From NCBI GenBank assembly GCA_002869165.1, contig PKTK01000001.1:1-64000 (forward strand): DNA of 64,000 nucleotides, given 5' to 3'. This DNA is from Candidatus Parcubacteria bacterium (GTDB taxonomy: Bacteria > Patescibacteria > ABY1 > BM507 > UBA12075). The position numbers and the translations under genes are program-made. Positions within the stretch are counted from its first letter, which is position 1; every line of letters begins with the position of its first letter. Below are positions 44,856-52,259 of this stretch, piece by piece. The notes under the pieces are model-generated. The model was not told where the DNA came from, did no database searches, and saw only the letters and a list, made by a program, of their open reading frames with translations.

Positions 44856-44874
44856 AACAGACAAAAGGTCTGTT
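44856..44874 (+). promoter_or_regulatory. Leader hairpin before rpmG
   Basis: AACAGAC pairs with GTCTGTT around AAAAG and is followed by TTTCG, 17 nt before the rpmG start. It has the form of a weak terminator and could attenuate or autoregulate. Confidence 0.5.
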
Positions 44875-44891
44875 TTTCGTTATTACATTGT

Positions 44892-45047
44892 ATGTCACAA
44901 GATAACATGATAAAATTAGAGTGTACAGAATGTAAAAGAGTGAACTATTTTTCAAGAAAGAATAAGAAAACCTTGAAAGAAAGACTTAACATGAAGAAAC
45001 ACTGTAAATTCTGTAATAAACACACTGATCATAAAGAGACTAAATAA
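44892..45047 (+). CDS. rpmG: 50S ribosomal protein L33
   Basis: A 51-residue protein. CTECKRVNYFSRKNKKTLKERL and KKHCKFCNKHTDHKETK match bacterial L33, including both CxxC pairs that bind zinc. The normal length is about 50. The gene has its own promoter and a leader hairpin and is followed 41 nt later by a lipoprotein gene. An inverted repeat around its stop codon (AAAGAGAC and GTCTCTTT) may be a terminator or may cover the next start region. Confidence 0.92.
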   Translation: MSQDNMIKLECTECKRVNYFSRKNKKTLKERLNMKKHCKFCNKHTDHKETK

Positions 45048-45088
45048 TTCTTTAGTTTTTGTTGTCTCTTTAGAGATAGCAATATATT

Positions 45089-45475
45089 ATGGCCAATAAT
45101 AATAAAACAAGATACATATTCCTTATTTTAGTTTCTTGTTTTTTAATTTCAGGATGTGTGAGTTTAAAAGATATAGATTCCCAAATTGGTAAGGTGATTG
45201 AATATACCGAGCCAGAAGGGGTGGTGACTAAAGACAAACAAGACGGCTCTAGTGAAGTTATTGAATTAGTTGATCCTCAATCTTTGAGCAAAGAGGCCAA
45301 AGAAAAAATTGATGTTTGGTTAAATGATAATGGCTATAATAGATACGGAGACCCTGTAGATACTTTTTATACAGGTGGAACCCCATTGTTTGATGAAGCA
45401 AGTGGAGAGGCAATTGAAAGGTTTGAGTACATTATTAAGAAACATCCTGACATAATGGATAAAATAAATAAATAA
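45089..45475 (+). CDS. Small lipoprotein of unknown function
   Basis: A 128-residue protein with a lipoprotein signal: basic N-terminus, hydrophobic core, and lipobox LISGC with Cys23 as lipidation site. The mature part is hydrophilic and includes YNRYGDPVDTFYTGGTPLFDE and a C-terminal helix with YIIKKHPDIMDKI, a sequence style frequent in Patescibacteria small lipoproteins. It ends one nt before the next gene, so the two are coupled. I do not know its function. Confidence 0.75.
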   Translation: MANNNKTRYIFLILVSCFLISGCVSLKDIDSQIGKVIEYTEPEGVVTKDKQDGSSEVIELVDPQSLSKEAKEKIDVWLNDNGYNRYGDPVDTFYTGGTPLFDEASGEAIERFEYIIKKHPDIMDKINK

Positions 45476-45476
45476 T

Positions 45477-46559
45477 ATGGCTAATAAAAATATACTTTCT
45501 AGAGTTTTTTTACTAGGAGTCTTGGCTCTTGTCTTGTTTGCATGTTTTTCTATTTTTAAATCTTTTATTGGAGAATTTTTGATAGCAACTATTTTGGTAA
45601 CAACTTTTTATGGTTTTTATGAAAAGGTTGTGAAATTATTTAGAGGCAAGAGAATGTTAGCTTCATTGGCGGTTTGTCTATTGATCATTATTTTGATTAT
45701 TGGTCCTCTTGCTAATATGGTTGCTTATTCAGCTCAGAGGTTGGTCAATGCCTATAGTAAGACGGAGATTTATTTCAATCATGATAATTTGGAAATGATG
45801 GTAGAGAAAATGGTTGAGAGTCCGATTTTAGCAAATGTATTGTTTTTTATAGACAATAAAAATGAAATGAAAATTTATCTTCTTGATAAGATTGATATTT
45901 TGAGAGATTGGTTACTTAGTGGAGCTATGAATGATGTGTTGATTGCTAATTCAACAAGCATTTTAGCAGGAACAGCGAATACTTTAGCTTCGGTTGTGAT
46001 AGTGATATTTTGTATGTTCTTTTTCTTTATTGATGGAGAAAAAATGCTTGATAAAATAAAATATTGGACACCTTTACCAAATAAATACGACAAAGCATTA
46101 TTTCAAAAATTCAGAGATGTGAGCTATTCAACATTGTTTGCTACTTTTGTTACAGGTATTGCTCAGGGTGTAATTGGTGCTATTGGATTTTTAATAGTTG
46201 GTTTTCCAATATTTTTCGCTTCCATCGCCATGGCTTTTGCTTCCATTATTCCATATGTAGGTACAGCTTTGGTCTGGGTTCCAGTTTCCATATTTTTACT
46301 TGTTACTGGTCAGATTTGGCAAGGAGTATTTATGCTTATTTGGGGAACGGTGGTAATTGGAAATTCTGATAATATCTTACGAGCATATCTCATAAAAGAT
46401 AAAGCTGAAGTTCATCCATTATTCGTTTTTTTCTCAATTATCGGCGGTTTGAGCTTGTTCGGTTTTTGGGGAATTGTCTATGGACCACTCATAATTTCTT
46501 TAGCAGTAACAGTAATGCATATTTACGAACTTGAGTATAAAGATGTACTAGAGAAGTAA
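45477..46559 (+). CDS. AI-2E family transporter (PF01594-type permease)
   Basis: A 360-residue integral membrane protein with about seven to eight helices. Two N-terminal helices (about 8-40, 60-85), a soluble middle part (about 90-155), then GIAQGVIGAIGFLIVGFPIFFASIAMAFASIIPYVGTALVWVP and the final block GGLSLFGFWGIVYGPLIISLAV are typical of the family. Members have been linked to export of autoinducer-2 or to sodium/proton exchange; the substrate here is unknown. It is coupled to the lipoprotein gene one nt upstream. Confidence 0.88.
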   Translation: MANKNILSRVFLLGVLALVLFACFSIFKSFIGEFLIATILVTTFYGFYEKVVKLFRGKRMLASLAVCLLIIILIIGPLANMVAYSAQRLVNAYSKTEIYFNHDNLEMMVEKMVESPILANVLFFIDNKNEMKIYLLDKIDILRDWLLSGAMNDVLIANSTSILAGTANTLASVVIVIFCMFFFFIDGEKMLDKIKYWTPLPNKYDKALFQKFRDVSYSTLFATFVTGIAQGVIGAIGFLIVGFPIFFASIAMAFASIIPYVGTALVWVPVSIFLLVTGQIWQGVFMLIWGTVVIGNSDNILRAYLIKDKAEVHPLFVFFSIIGGLSLFGFWGIVYGPLIISLAVTVMHIYELEYKDVLEK

Positions 46560-46625
46560 GCTTTTATTATTCATCGGAAGCAGGAAAATAGAAAGAGTGT
46601 ATTAAATAATCAAATATTTAAATAA

Positions 46626-46697
46626 GCGGGCGTGGTGTCAACGGTAGCACAGGGGTCTCCAAAACCTCTTGTCTGGGTTCGAATCCTAGCGCCCGTG
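46626..46697 (+). tRNA. trnW: tRNA-Trp (anticodon CCA)
   Basis: All four arms fold: acceptor GCGGGCG/CGCCCGT (one G-U), D stem GTGT/GCAC, anticodon stem GGGGT/ACCTC around CTCCAAA with anticodon CCA, and T arm CTGGG-TTCGAAT-CCTAG. The discriminator is G at 46697 and CCA is not encoded. The 3' end is duplicated downstream at 46868 and in part elsewhere, which marks it as an integration site. Confidence 0.95.
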
Positions 46698-46698
46698 C

Positions 46699-46740
46699 AA
46701 AATAAATAAACATCCTAATTTAAGGATGTTTATTTATTTT
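46699..46740 (+). terminator. Terminator after tRNA-Trp
   Basis: A long near-perfect stem (46699-46716 with 46723-46740) with a 6-nt loop and T-rich end. Confidence 0.9.
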
Positions 46741-46867
46741 ATTCGAGTCGTTAGTGTGAGAATCCATAAGTGGATAGAGTAAATGGTATTTTAAGAAAAG
46801 TAGCTTGGAAGAAAAAGCATTAATTATAAATAAAAACGTATTCGATTGGGGAAACACCCGATAGGTA

Positions 46868-46891
46868 TTCGAATCCTAGCGCCCGTGCAAA
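46868..46891 (+). repeat. Attachment-site copy: duplicated 3' end of tRNA-Trp
   Basis: These 24 bases (TTCGAATCCTAGCGCCCGTG plus CAAA) are identical to 46678-46701 of the tRNA gene. The rest of the tRNA is absent, so this is not a gene. It marks the end of a 190-bp insert and is followed by its own terminator. Confidence 0.85.
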
Positions 46892-46895
46892 TCAT

Positions 46896-46924
46896 AAAAT
46901 ATCGCTATAATTAGCGATATTTTT
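46896..46924 (+). terminator. Terminator after the tRNA 3'-end copy
   Basis: AAAATATCGCTA pairs with TAGCGATATTTT (12 bp, 4-nt loop). Confidence 0.85.
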
Positions 46925-46999
46925 AGTTACTATCACCATTGTTCCTAAGTTTGACAAGTCGATCGTTTTATGATAAATTAAAAAATTATAAATAGATTT

Positions 47000-47024
47000 T
47001 ATAATACTAGGTCTTTGAAATTTT
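47000..47024 (+). promoter_or_regulatory. Promoter -10 and boxA-like leader of the RiPP locus
   Basis: TATAAT (47000-47005) is followed 5 nt later by GTCTTTGAAATTTT, which resembles the boxA antitermination element of Gram-positive rRNA leaders. The same arrangement occurs at 61020-61045. A TTGACA at 46951-46956 is too far to be its -35. Two hairpins (47042-47061 and 47079-47107) follow in the leader. Confidence 0.5.
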
Positions 47025-47135
47025 AAGTGAAATTAGTGGAAGATAAATTTCGATATTTATCTTTTGTTGTAAAAAACCGTAGAAGGATTATGATGTTTTT
47101 CTTCTACAAAATACTAATTAAAGGAGGAAGTGGAA

Positions 47136-47228
47136 ATGAAAAAGTTTCGCATTATTAATCGTGGTAATCGTTGCGTTGTTATTCTGACAAAAGAATCGCA
47201 GGGCACAATGTATTACAGAGGACAGTAA
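47136..47228 (+). CDS. Putative RiPP precursor peptide (30 residues)
   Basis: A 30-codon gene preceded by a very strong Shine-Dalgarno (AAAGGAGGAAG, 5 nt before ATG). The peptide begins MKKFRIINRGNRC and ends MYYRGQ; it is basic, with one Cys (13), a Val/Ile/Leu stretch, then polar residues and a Tyr-Tyr-Arg end. It lies 62 nt before a PqqD-like/radical SAM/SPASM enzyme gene and is separated from it by an intrinsic terminator, the arrangement common for ribosomal peptides that are modified after translation. The C-terminal part with Tyr-Tyr-Arg is the likely core, by analogy only. No known precursor family is recognised. Function unproven. Confidence 0.6.
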   Translation: MKKFRIINRGNRCVVILTKESQGTMYYRGQ

Positions 47229-47240
47229 ACCAATAACCGG

Positions 47241-47272
47241 ACGGGGAGAGAATTTTTCTTTCCCCGTTTTTT
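47241..47272 (+). terminator. Intrinsic terminator between precursor and radical SAM gene
   Basis: ACGGGGAGAGAA pairs with TTCTTTCCCCGT (12 bp with one G-U, short loop), followed by a T-run. Partial readthrough would give much peptide and little enzyme. Confidence 0.85.
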
Positions 47273-47290
47273 AAAAGGGGGCACACAATT

Positions 47291-48724
47291 ATGACAACCG
47301 TAGCGTTGACAGAAAAACCATCAATTTATCATCGAGAAGAAGCTTCGGTTGTAATTTTCCCGACACAACCGTATTGGTTTTCAGCAACACAGGAAATTGA
47401 ACAAATTCTTGATGCGTTTAGTCTTAATAAGTCAGAGGAGATTATAAGCAAAATATCGGAAACATTTTGTATAAAGCAGGAAGAGGCAAAGGAAACCTAT
47501 TTATCAATTGAAGAATTGTTATATTCTTCGGGAGTTTTAATTAAAAATGGACAAATATTAAAACCTCACGAGTTTTCTCCAGATTTTCAGGTTAATGATG
47601 TTGAAAATGTTATGGTTATAGCAACAACTCAAGAGTGTAACTTGTCTTGTCCGATGTGTTATGCGATGGCAAGTAAGAAAATGTTCAATGAGATGAACAC
47701 ACAAGAAATCAAAAGCATTGTCGATCAACTTGTTCGCATGCCTTGGGAAAATCGTATTTCTCGTGTCGCCCTGACTGGAGGCGAATTGTTTATGCGCCCC
47801 GATGCGATTGAATTAATTGAATATGTTCATCAGCAAGGTTTTTTTGTTCAAGTCAATACTAACGCTACTACATTGTCCACTAAACAAATCAAGAGATTAT
47901 CTGCGCTTCCACAATTAAAAATGTAAGTTTCTTTAGACGGTTGTCAGGCTACTTCTCACGAGTTTATTAGGGGATCTGGTACATTTGGCATAACTATTGA
48001 TACCATTCGTTCGCTTTGCGAACAAGGAGTTTCGGTTGCTATTAACATGTTTGTTCATGCTGGTAATTTGAATGAGATTAAAGAAACTTTGCTACTCGCC
48101 GACAATCTTGGCGTATCTGGGTTTAATTGTTTGAACATGATGAATGTTGGTCGAGGCAATAGTAAAAAAACAAAAGAAACTCTTGTCGGAGTTTCATTAA
48201 AAGATTTTTATCGCACAGTTTTTGAAGCGATACGTTATGATGTTCAGTTGCAAAAGTTGATGATCAATTCAACATTTGCAAATCAAATAATGTGCATTGC
48301 AGGCGGAGTAAAGAGTCACAGTTGCGGTATCGGTACAAATCGGGCAGTATACGTAAAAGCTGATGGTACACTTTATCCATGTGCTGACACATCTTTGCCA
48401 GCATTTTGTTTGGGAAATTTGCGAGAAGATAAATTACTTGATATTTGGGATAATTCTACGTTGCTAAAAAATTTGCGGTCTTTGAATATTGATAATTTGA
48501 ATTCCAGATGTTCTGCATGTGATGTCCGATATCAGTGTGCAGGCAATTGTCGAGGGGAGAATTACCAAACAACTGGTGATATCCAAAGCCCGCATTTTAA
48601 GTGTGAAGAGATTCATGACTCCATTCTTGAATTAATGTGGATTCTAACGGAGGAACCAGATATTTTTAAGATAAAAGTTGATGAGCTTTATGACAAAGTC
48701 AGTACTCATGCTTCAATGGCTTAA
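47291..48724 (+). pseudogene. Radical SAM/SPASM peptide maturase with in-frame TAA
   Basis: The frame of 478 codons has one TAA (47924-47926, codon 212) and otherwise runs intact. Residues 1-95 look like a PqqD-type precursor-binding domain (helices with EIISKISETFCIKQEEAKETYLSIEELLYSSGVL). The radical SAM core has CxxxCxxC (Cys116, Cys120, Cys123 in ECNLSCPMC) and the GGE motif LTGGELFMRP. After the stop, VSLDG continues the barrel, and a SPASM domain follows (CGIGTNRAVYVKADGTLYPCAD, CSACDVRYQCAGNCRGENY). A Gln codon is expected at the TAA. Separate restart at ATG 48047 would lose part of the barrel. The strong G-rich ribosome site and codons such as CGC and GCG differ from the host genes, suggesting transfer. 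Confidence 0.8.
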
Positions 48725-48751
48725 AAATATATCAAAAATTAAATCAAGTAT

Positions 48752-48790
48752 CCGCTTAGATTGTTTACACAGTCTAAGCGGTTTTTTTTA
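48752..48790. terminator. Bidirectional terminator between the radical SAM and methyltransferase genes
   Basis: CCGCTTAGA pairs with TCTAAGCGG (9 bp, 12-nt loop) and T8 follows on the plus strand. The stop codon of the minus-strand methyltransferase gene lies in the right arm. Confidence 0.85.
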
Positions 48791-49466
48791 CTATCATAAT
48801 TAAACGAGGGCTATTAATTGAATAGTCACTAAAATTATAATCACCAATAATTAATTTAATTGATAGGCTTGCTAGTTTAAACCATTCTTCCCACATCATT
48901 AAAACGGGATATTGAACACGAATACCAGTTTTTTTATCGATTAATTCCAATTTTTTTACATCAAATTTGTAATTTGATTTTGGATTATTTTGTAAATAGA
49001 ATAAGATCCGGAAAAAATTATCAGTATCTAAAAGCAGTGAGCCACCAATTTTTAAGTTTTTGCTAATTGATAAGATTGATTTAGGTATATTAATGCCTGC
49101 TAAGTCTGAAAAAAACCAAAAAGCTTTACTATACTTATCTTGTAAATTTAATTTTTCAATGTTTGCATTGTAATAATTTGGAATGACTATTTCTTGCGCT
49201 TTTGCATTTTTTTTGGCAATATTGAGTAAGTGTTGCGAGAAGTCAACTCCGTCAACCTTATATCCTTTTTTTGCCAAAGTATTTGTATGACGCCCTTGTC
49301 CGCAAGCTATATCTAAAATATTATCTGTTTTTTTTAGATTAAGAGCTTTTACAAGAAATTTGATATCCTTGTTGATGTTTGCAGATTTCAAAAAAGATTC
49401 ATGATCTTTTAAATAATCTCCTTTTTCTCCATAATATAGAGATAGCCGCTTTTTTGTATTTGACAT
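48774..49466 (-). CDS. Class I SAM-dependent methyltransferase
   Basis: A 230-residue protein with the SAM-binding motif I ILDIACGQGRHT (about 50-61), motif II VDGVDFS, and a C-terminal part rich in aromatic residues. Such small enzymes methylate metabolites or peptides and the substrate cannot be inferred from sequence. It converges on the radical SAM gene and lies in the same segment bounded by tRNA 3'-end copies, so it could be a tailoring enzyme or simply separate cargo. Confidence 0.85.
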   Translation of the reverse strand: MSNTKKRLSLYYGEKGDYLKDHESFLKSANINKDIKFLVKALNLKKTDNILDIACGQGRHTNTLAKKGYKVDGVDFSQHLLNIAKKNAKAQEIVIPNYYNANIEKLNLQDKYSKAFWFFSDLAGINIPKSILSISKNLKIGGSLLLDTDNFFRILFYLQNNPKSNYKFDVKKLELIDKKTGIRVQYPVLMMWEEWFKLASLSIKLIIGDYNFSDYSINSPRLIMIVKKTA

Positions 49467-49685
49467 ATTTATTGATGATTTAAATAATTTATCTATACTA
49501 GTTGATTATAATATATATTATAATCATTAATGTCTATAATTACAAATAAATATGCATATCAGAAAAATTTTGAACGGAATATTGTGTTTTTTGAAATTTT
49601 ATATATTATTATTAACTTTTTTCAATAATGTTGGGATATAAATATCTTTTGAATTAATAATTTCAGTTCTAACACTGTCCACGAT

Positions 49686-49725
49686 CCCGTGCAAATGAAA
49701 CAACTGGCTTTTCGCCAGTTTTTTT
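49686..49725 (+). repeat. Partial tRNA 3'-end copy with terminator
   Basis: CCCGTGCAAAT (49686-49696) matches the end of the attachment copy at 46868-46891 exactly, including the base after it. It is followed by AACTGGC/GCCAGTT (49702-49720) and a T-run, the same tRNA-end plus terminator order as at the other copies. Confidence 0.6.
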
Positions 49726-49807
49726 ATTTGGATGAGTGGTAGGTAGAGAAGATACTTTGATTATACATTTCAAAACTATAAAATAATAATATATATTAAA
49801 ATCAATA

Positions 49808-51523
49808 TTAAAATATACCCTTCGTTAATACTTGAGGGAGTGGGAGTTCCCTCCCTTCGATTCCTACCGCCCGTGCACTTAAGGATTTAGCTTTGATTAA
49901 ATCCGAAGAAACCTCGAAAGGTAGTGACAATTTAGGGGTTCCATTAACTATTTCTTGATAGGTTGGCATACCATCGAAAACGAACTCGAAAAGGGTTCGT
50001 TTTTCGTTTACATTTTCGCTATCTTTAAGCATTTCTCCTGGGTGTTCCATTATATTTTTGGCGTATTTTATAAAAGCTCTAATGTCATCTTCTGATATTT
50101 CTACTTTTGTTCTTTGTTTTGTAGCATTTTTAATTTGAAATTCAATTTTTTCAATTTTTTCTTCAAGCATAATTTTTGCTGTGTCACTTTTTGTTGTTAG
50201 TAGTGTGTCCAGTGCTTGAGCTTGCTCAATTTTTAGTTGCGAAACATTATTACTAATTTGTGCGGAATATAATGTTATCTCTTTTTGTCTTTTTCGGTAT
50301 TTCAAAATTAGCTCTTCTTCAAGTAGTTTTAGAAATTTGGGACGGAATTTAATACTATAAATATATTTTTCGATATTACTTTCAAAGTCTTTTTTGCTAT
50401 ATCCATGATATTCGTGATTTCTTGAGCAGTGGTATGTTGGAAATCTACGACCAGTTTTACCTTTGGGGGAGCTAGCCAAGAAAGGTTTATTACATTTTTC
50501 ACATAATACAAATTTGTAGGGAAAGAGTGGGTTATGTTTGCTTCTTTTCAATCTGATTTTATTTGATTGTTGATTATATAAAATTTCAAACTCATTTTCC
50601 GCAGTTTCTTTAATCAAAACCTTTCCTCTGTTAGCTTTGTTGAAAGTTTCGATACTAATCAATCCATCGAATTTTGCTCTGACAGGTTTGTTTGCCATTT
50701 TATGCGAAATGATTCCACAATATATTGGTCTTTGAACTATGGATTGAAGTTGTTTTATGGTTAACAATTTACCACCTCTTTTACCAATAGGTTTATCTTG
50801 TGCCTTGTTCCATTTAATTCTTTCTATACTCTTAAACCCTAAAGCATTTATTTTATCAACTATCTTTTGGTCTTCATAGTTTCCACTTGCTCTCATTTCA
50901 AACATTTTTATGTAGAATTGCGCTCTTTCAGTATTTTGCACAAGAATACTTTTTTTCTTACCACCGAAGCGCATTTTTTTAATAATAAACCCATCAGGGT
51001 TATGGCCAATATGGAAACCCTCTCGAACCAGCTCAATTTCACGCCCAATTGTTCTAGTTAAAATATCTCTTACTTCTTGTTTTTTATTTTCTGCCATTAC
51101 TACCTCAGTTGTGTCGCTTGAAGAATACCTGCTCCAGTCATATTCGACACCTAAATGTTCAAGGGCATTTCTTTGAGGTTGAATAATACCCATACTGTCA
51201 ATCAGTTCGACTTTATATTCTCTTAACTCCTTTTTGATTTGTTCATATTTTCCAGTGCCCGCCCTTGTTATTCTGCCAATTTCTCTAACTATTAGGTAAT
51301 CTACTTTACCAGAGTTTTGTTTTAAGAATTTCATTATCTCTCCATCAAAAATTTGTCTATATCCTTTTCTTCCAGAGAAAGGTTCTTTGTATACTTTAAT
51401 TATTTCCCAGTCGTTGTTTTCAGCTATGTTTCGGCAAATATTTTCTTGAGCATCAAGGCTCTCTCCTTGTTGTGATTGGGTTGGAGTTGAAACCCTGCAA
51501 TAGATGATGCATTTTTTTGACAT
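49808..51523 (-). CDS. Large serine recombinase (integrase)
   Basis: A 571-residue site-specific recombinase. The N-terminal resolvase domain has the nucleophile Ser12 in YCRVSTPTQSQQGESLDAQ and LIVREIGRITRAG. The recombinase domain (about 175-305), a zinc ribbon (CEKCNKPF...YHCSRNHEY) and a coiled coil (about 395-460) follow, the usual plan for phage and element integrases. The C-terminal 20 or so residues (LSARAVGIEGRELPLPQ onwards) are read from the antisense of a tRNA 3'-end copy and its flank, so the frame crosses the attachment core. The gene is last in a minus-strand series with a replication initiator, and its 3' end marks one end of the mobile element. Confidence 0.92.
   Translation of the reverse strand: MSKKCIIYCRVSTPTQSQQGESLDAQENICRNIAENNDWEIIKVYKEPFSGRKGYRQIFDGEIMKFLKQNSGKVDYLIVREIGRITRAGTGKYEQIKKELREYKVELIDSMGIIQPQRNALEHLGVEYDWSRYSSSDTTEVVMAENKKQEVRDILTRTIGREIELVREGFHIGHNPDGFIIKKMRFGGKKKSILVQNTERAQFYIKMFEMRASGNYEDQKIVDKINALGFKSIERIKWNKAQDKPIGKRGGKLLTIKQLQSIVQRPIYCGIISHKMANKPVRAKFDGLISIETFNKANRGKVLIKETAENEFEILYNQQSNKIRLKRSKHNPLFPYKFVLCEKCNKPFLASSPKGKTGRRFPTYHCSRNHEYHGYSKKDFESNIEKYIYSIKFRPKFLKLLEEELILKYRKRQKEITLYSAQISNNVSQLKIEQAQALDTLLTTKSDTAKIMLEEKIEKIEFQIKNATKQRTKVEISEDDIRAFIKYAKNIMEHPGEMLKDSENVNEKRTLFEFVFDGMPTYQEIVNGTPKLSLPFEVSSDLIKAKSLSARAVGIEGRELPLPQVLTKGIF
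49856..49877 (+). repeat. Attachment core within the recombinase gene
   Basis: TTCGATTCCTACCGCCCGTG plus CA matches the tRNA-Trp 3' end at 20 of 22 positions. It sits inside the last codons of the recombinase, the usual location of the attachment site in such elements. Confidence 0.75.
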
Positions 51524-51552
51524 ATATTTATTATAAAAATTAGTAAAATAAA

Positions 51553-51615
51553 GGGAGCAGTAACCTGCTCGAACCCAACATCCTCACGAAGAGTTGTTGA
51601 AGCGGTACTGCTCCC
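51553..51615 (-). promoter_or_regulatory. Structured leader of the recombinase gene
   Basis: GGGAGCAGTA (51553-51562) pairs with TACTGCTCCC (51606-51615). An inner hairpin with CAACA/TGTTG and a CGAAG-type loop lies between them. It is in the untranslated region just before the recombinase ATG (51523). It looks superficially tRNA-like but lacks a proper T stem. Confidence 0.5.
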
Positions 51616-51645
51616 ATATATCAAAACGACAATGAGTCGCTATGA

Positions 51646-51873
51646 CTAAAATAAATCTTCGTGAATTATTGATGTTGGGTTCAAGTTAATAGTAACAAAT
51701 AAAGTGATTTTTATCAATTTTGTACTATTGTTATTTTTCTTTTTTTCTACCCACTTATCAAATATAACATCTGCACATCCTTCGAGTACGTAATGCAATG
51801 ATTTGATATCCTCGTCAGAAAGGGATTTTCCCTCAGAGCCGAGTATGCTTCTGATTTTTGATATCGACATCAT
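51646..51873 (-). CDS. Small conserved mobile-element protein
   Basis: A 75-residue protein starting MMSISKIRSILGSEGKSLSDEDIKSLH and containing LEGCADVIFDKWVEKKKN. I recognise this pattern (LG..., LSDEDI, AD.IFDKW) as a small hypothetical protein often found in mobile elements of Patescibacteria. The start overlaps the TGA stop of the upstream gene in ATGA, so translation is coupled; this is why I choose 51873 over the longer frame. Function unknown. Confidence 0.65.
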   Translation of the reverse strand: MMSISKIRSILGSEGKSLSDEDIKSLHYVLEGCADVIFDKWVEKKKNNNSTKLIKITLFVTINLNPTSIIHEDLF

Positions 51874-52259
51874 GATTGTGAGGTTAAATTTGTAGTTTTT
51901 TTCAAAGGTAGAGTGGACTTTTTTCCATTTACCCAAACAGGACGTCTATTTGCCCATAATTTTTGATGAGCAGGACTTTTCCCGTTCCTGTAGGGGTAAA
52001 GTGGGCAGTCACTAAAACTACATTGTCTGACATCTTGTGCGCTACCTTCCCCACAATCCAGGCAACGCGTCTTTATCTTTTTTATAACGGACCCCTTTAT
52101 TGTTTTTCTACCCATTCGAAACGGGTACAGTGAACAGGAACCGCTAGTGCACTTGTTAATCGCCTTGGTACTGCCGTTACAGCACCAAAGACAGTATTGC
52201 CTAACACTTTTCGTGGGTGGAAGAATGTTAGTTTGTTCCTTTTTGGTCTCTTCGGTCAT
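51870..52259 (-). CDS. Twin zinc-motif phage-type protein
   Basis: A 129-residue protein with two tandem copies of a Cys-rich motif: CLWCCNGSTKAINKCTSGSCSLYPFRMGRK and CLDCGEGSAQDVRQCSFSDCPLYPYRNGKS. The pattern CxxC...C....CxLYPxRxG is known from phage and plasmid genes without assigned function; it probably binds zinc and may bind DNA. I start at ATG 52259 (MTEETKKEQ). It overlaps the upstream replication gene by 32 nt and the downstream small gene by 4 nt, so this is a tight operon. Confidence 0.7.
   Translation of the reverse strand: MTEETKKEQTNILPPTKSVRQYCLWCCNGSTKAINKCTSGSCSLYPFRMGRKTIKGSVIKKIKTRCLDCGEGSAQDVRQCSFSDCPLYPYRNGKSPAHQKLWANRRPVWVNGKKSTLPLKKTTNLTSQS

Noticed and set aside
46868..46891. 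A second tRNA gene
   Set aside because: Only the T-loop and 3' acceptor strand are present; the 5' half cannot be folded from the bases upstream. It is an attachment copy.
51553..51615. A tRNA gene on the minus strand
   Set aside because: The closing stem and a TTCGAG word look tRNA-like, but no T stem, D arm or anticodon arm with correct spacing forms.
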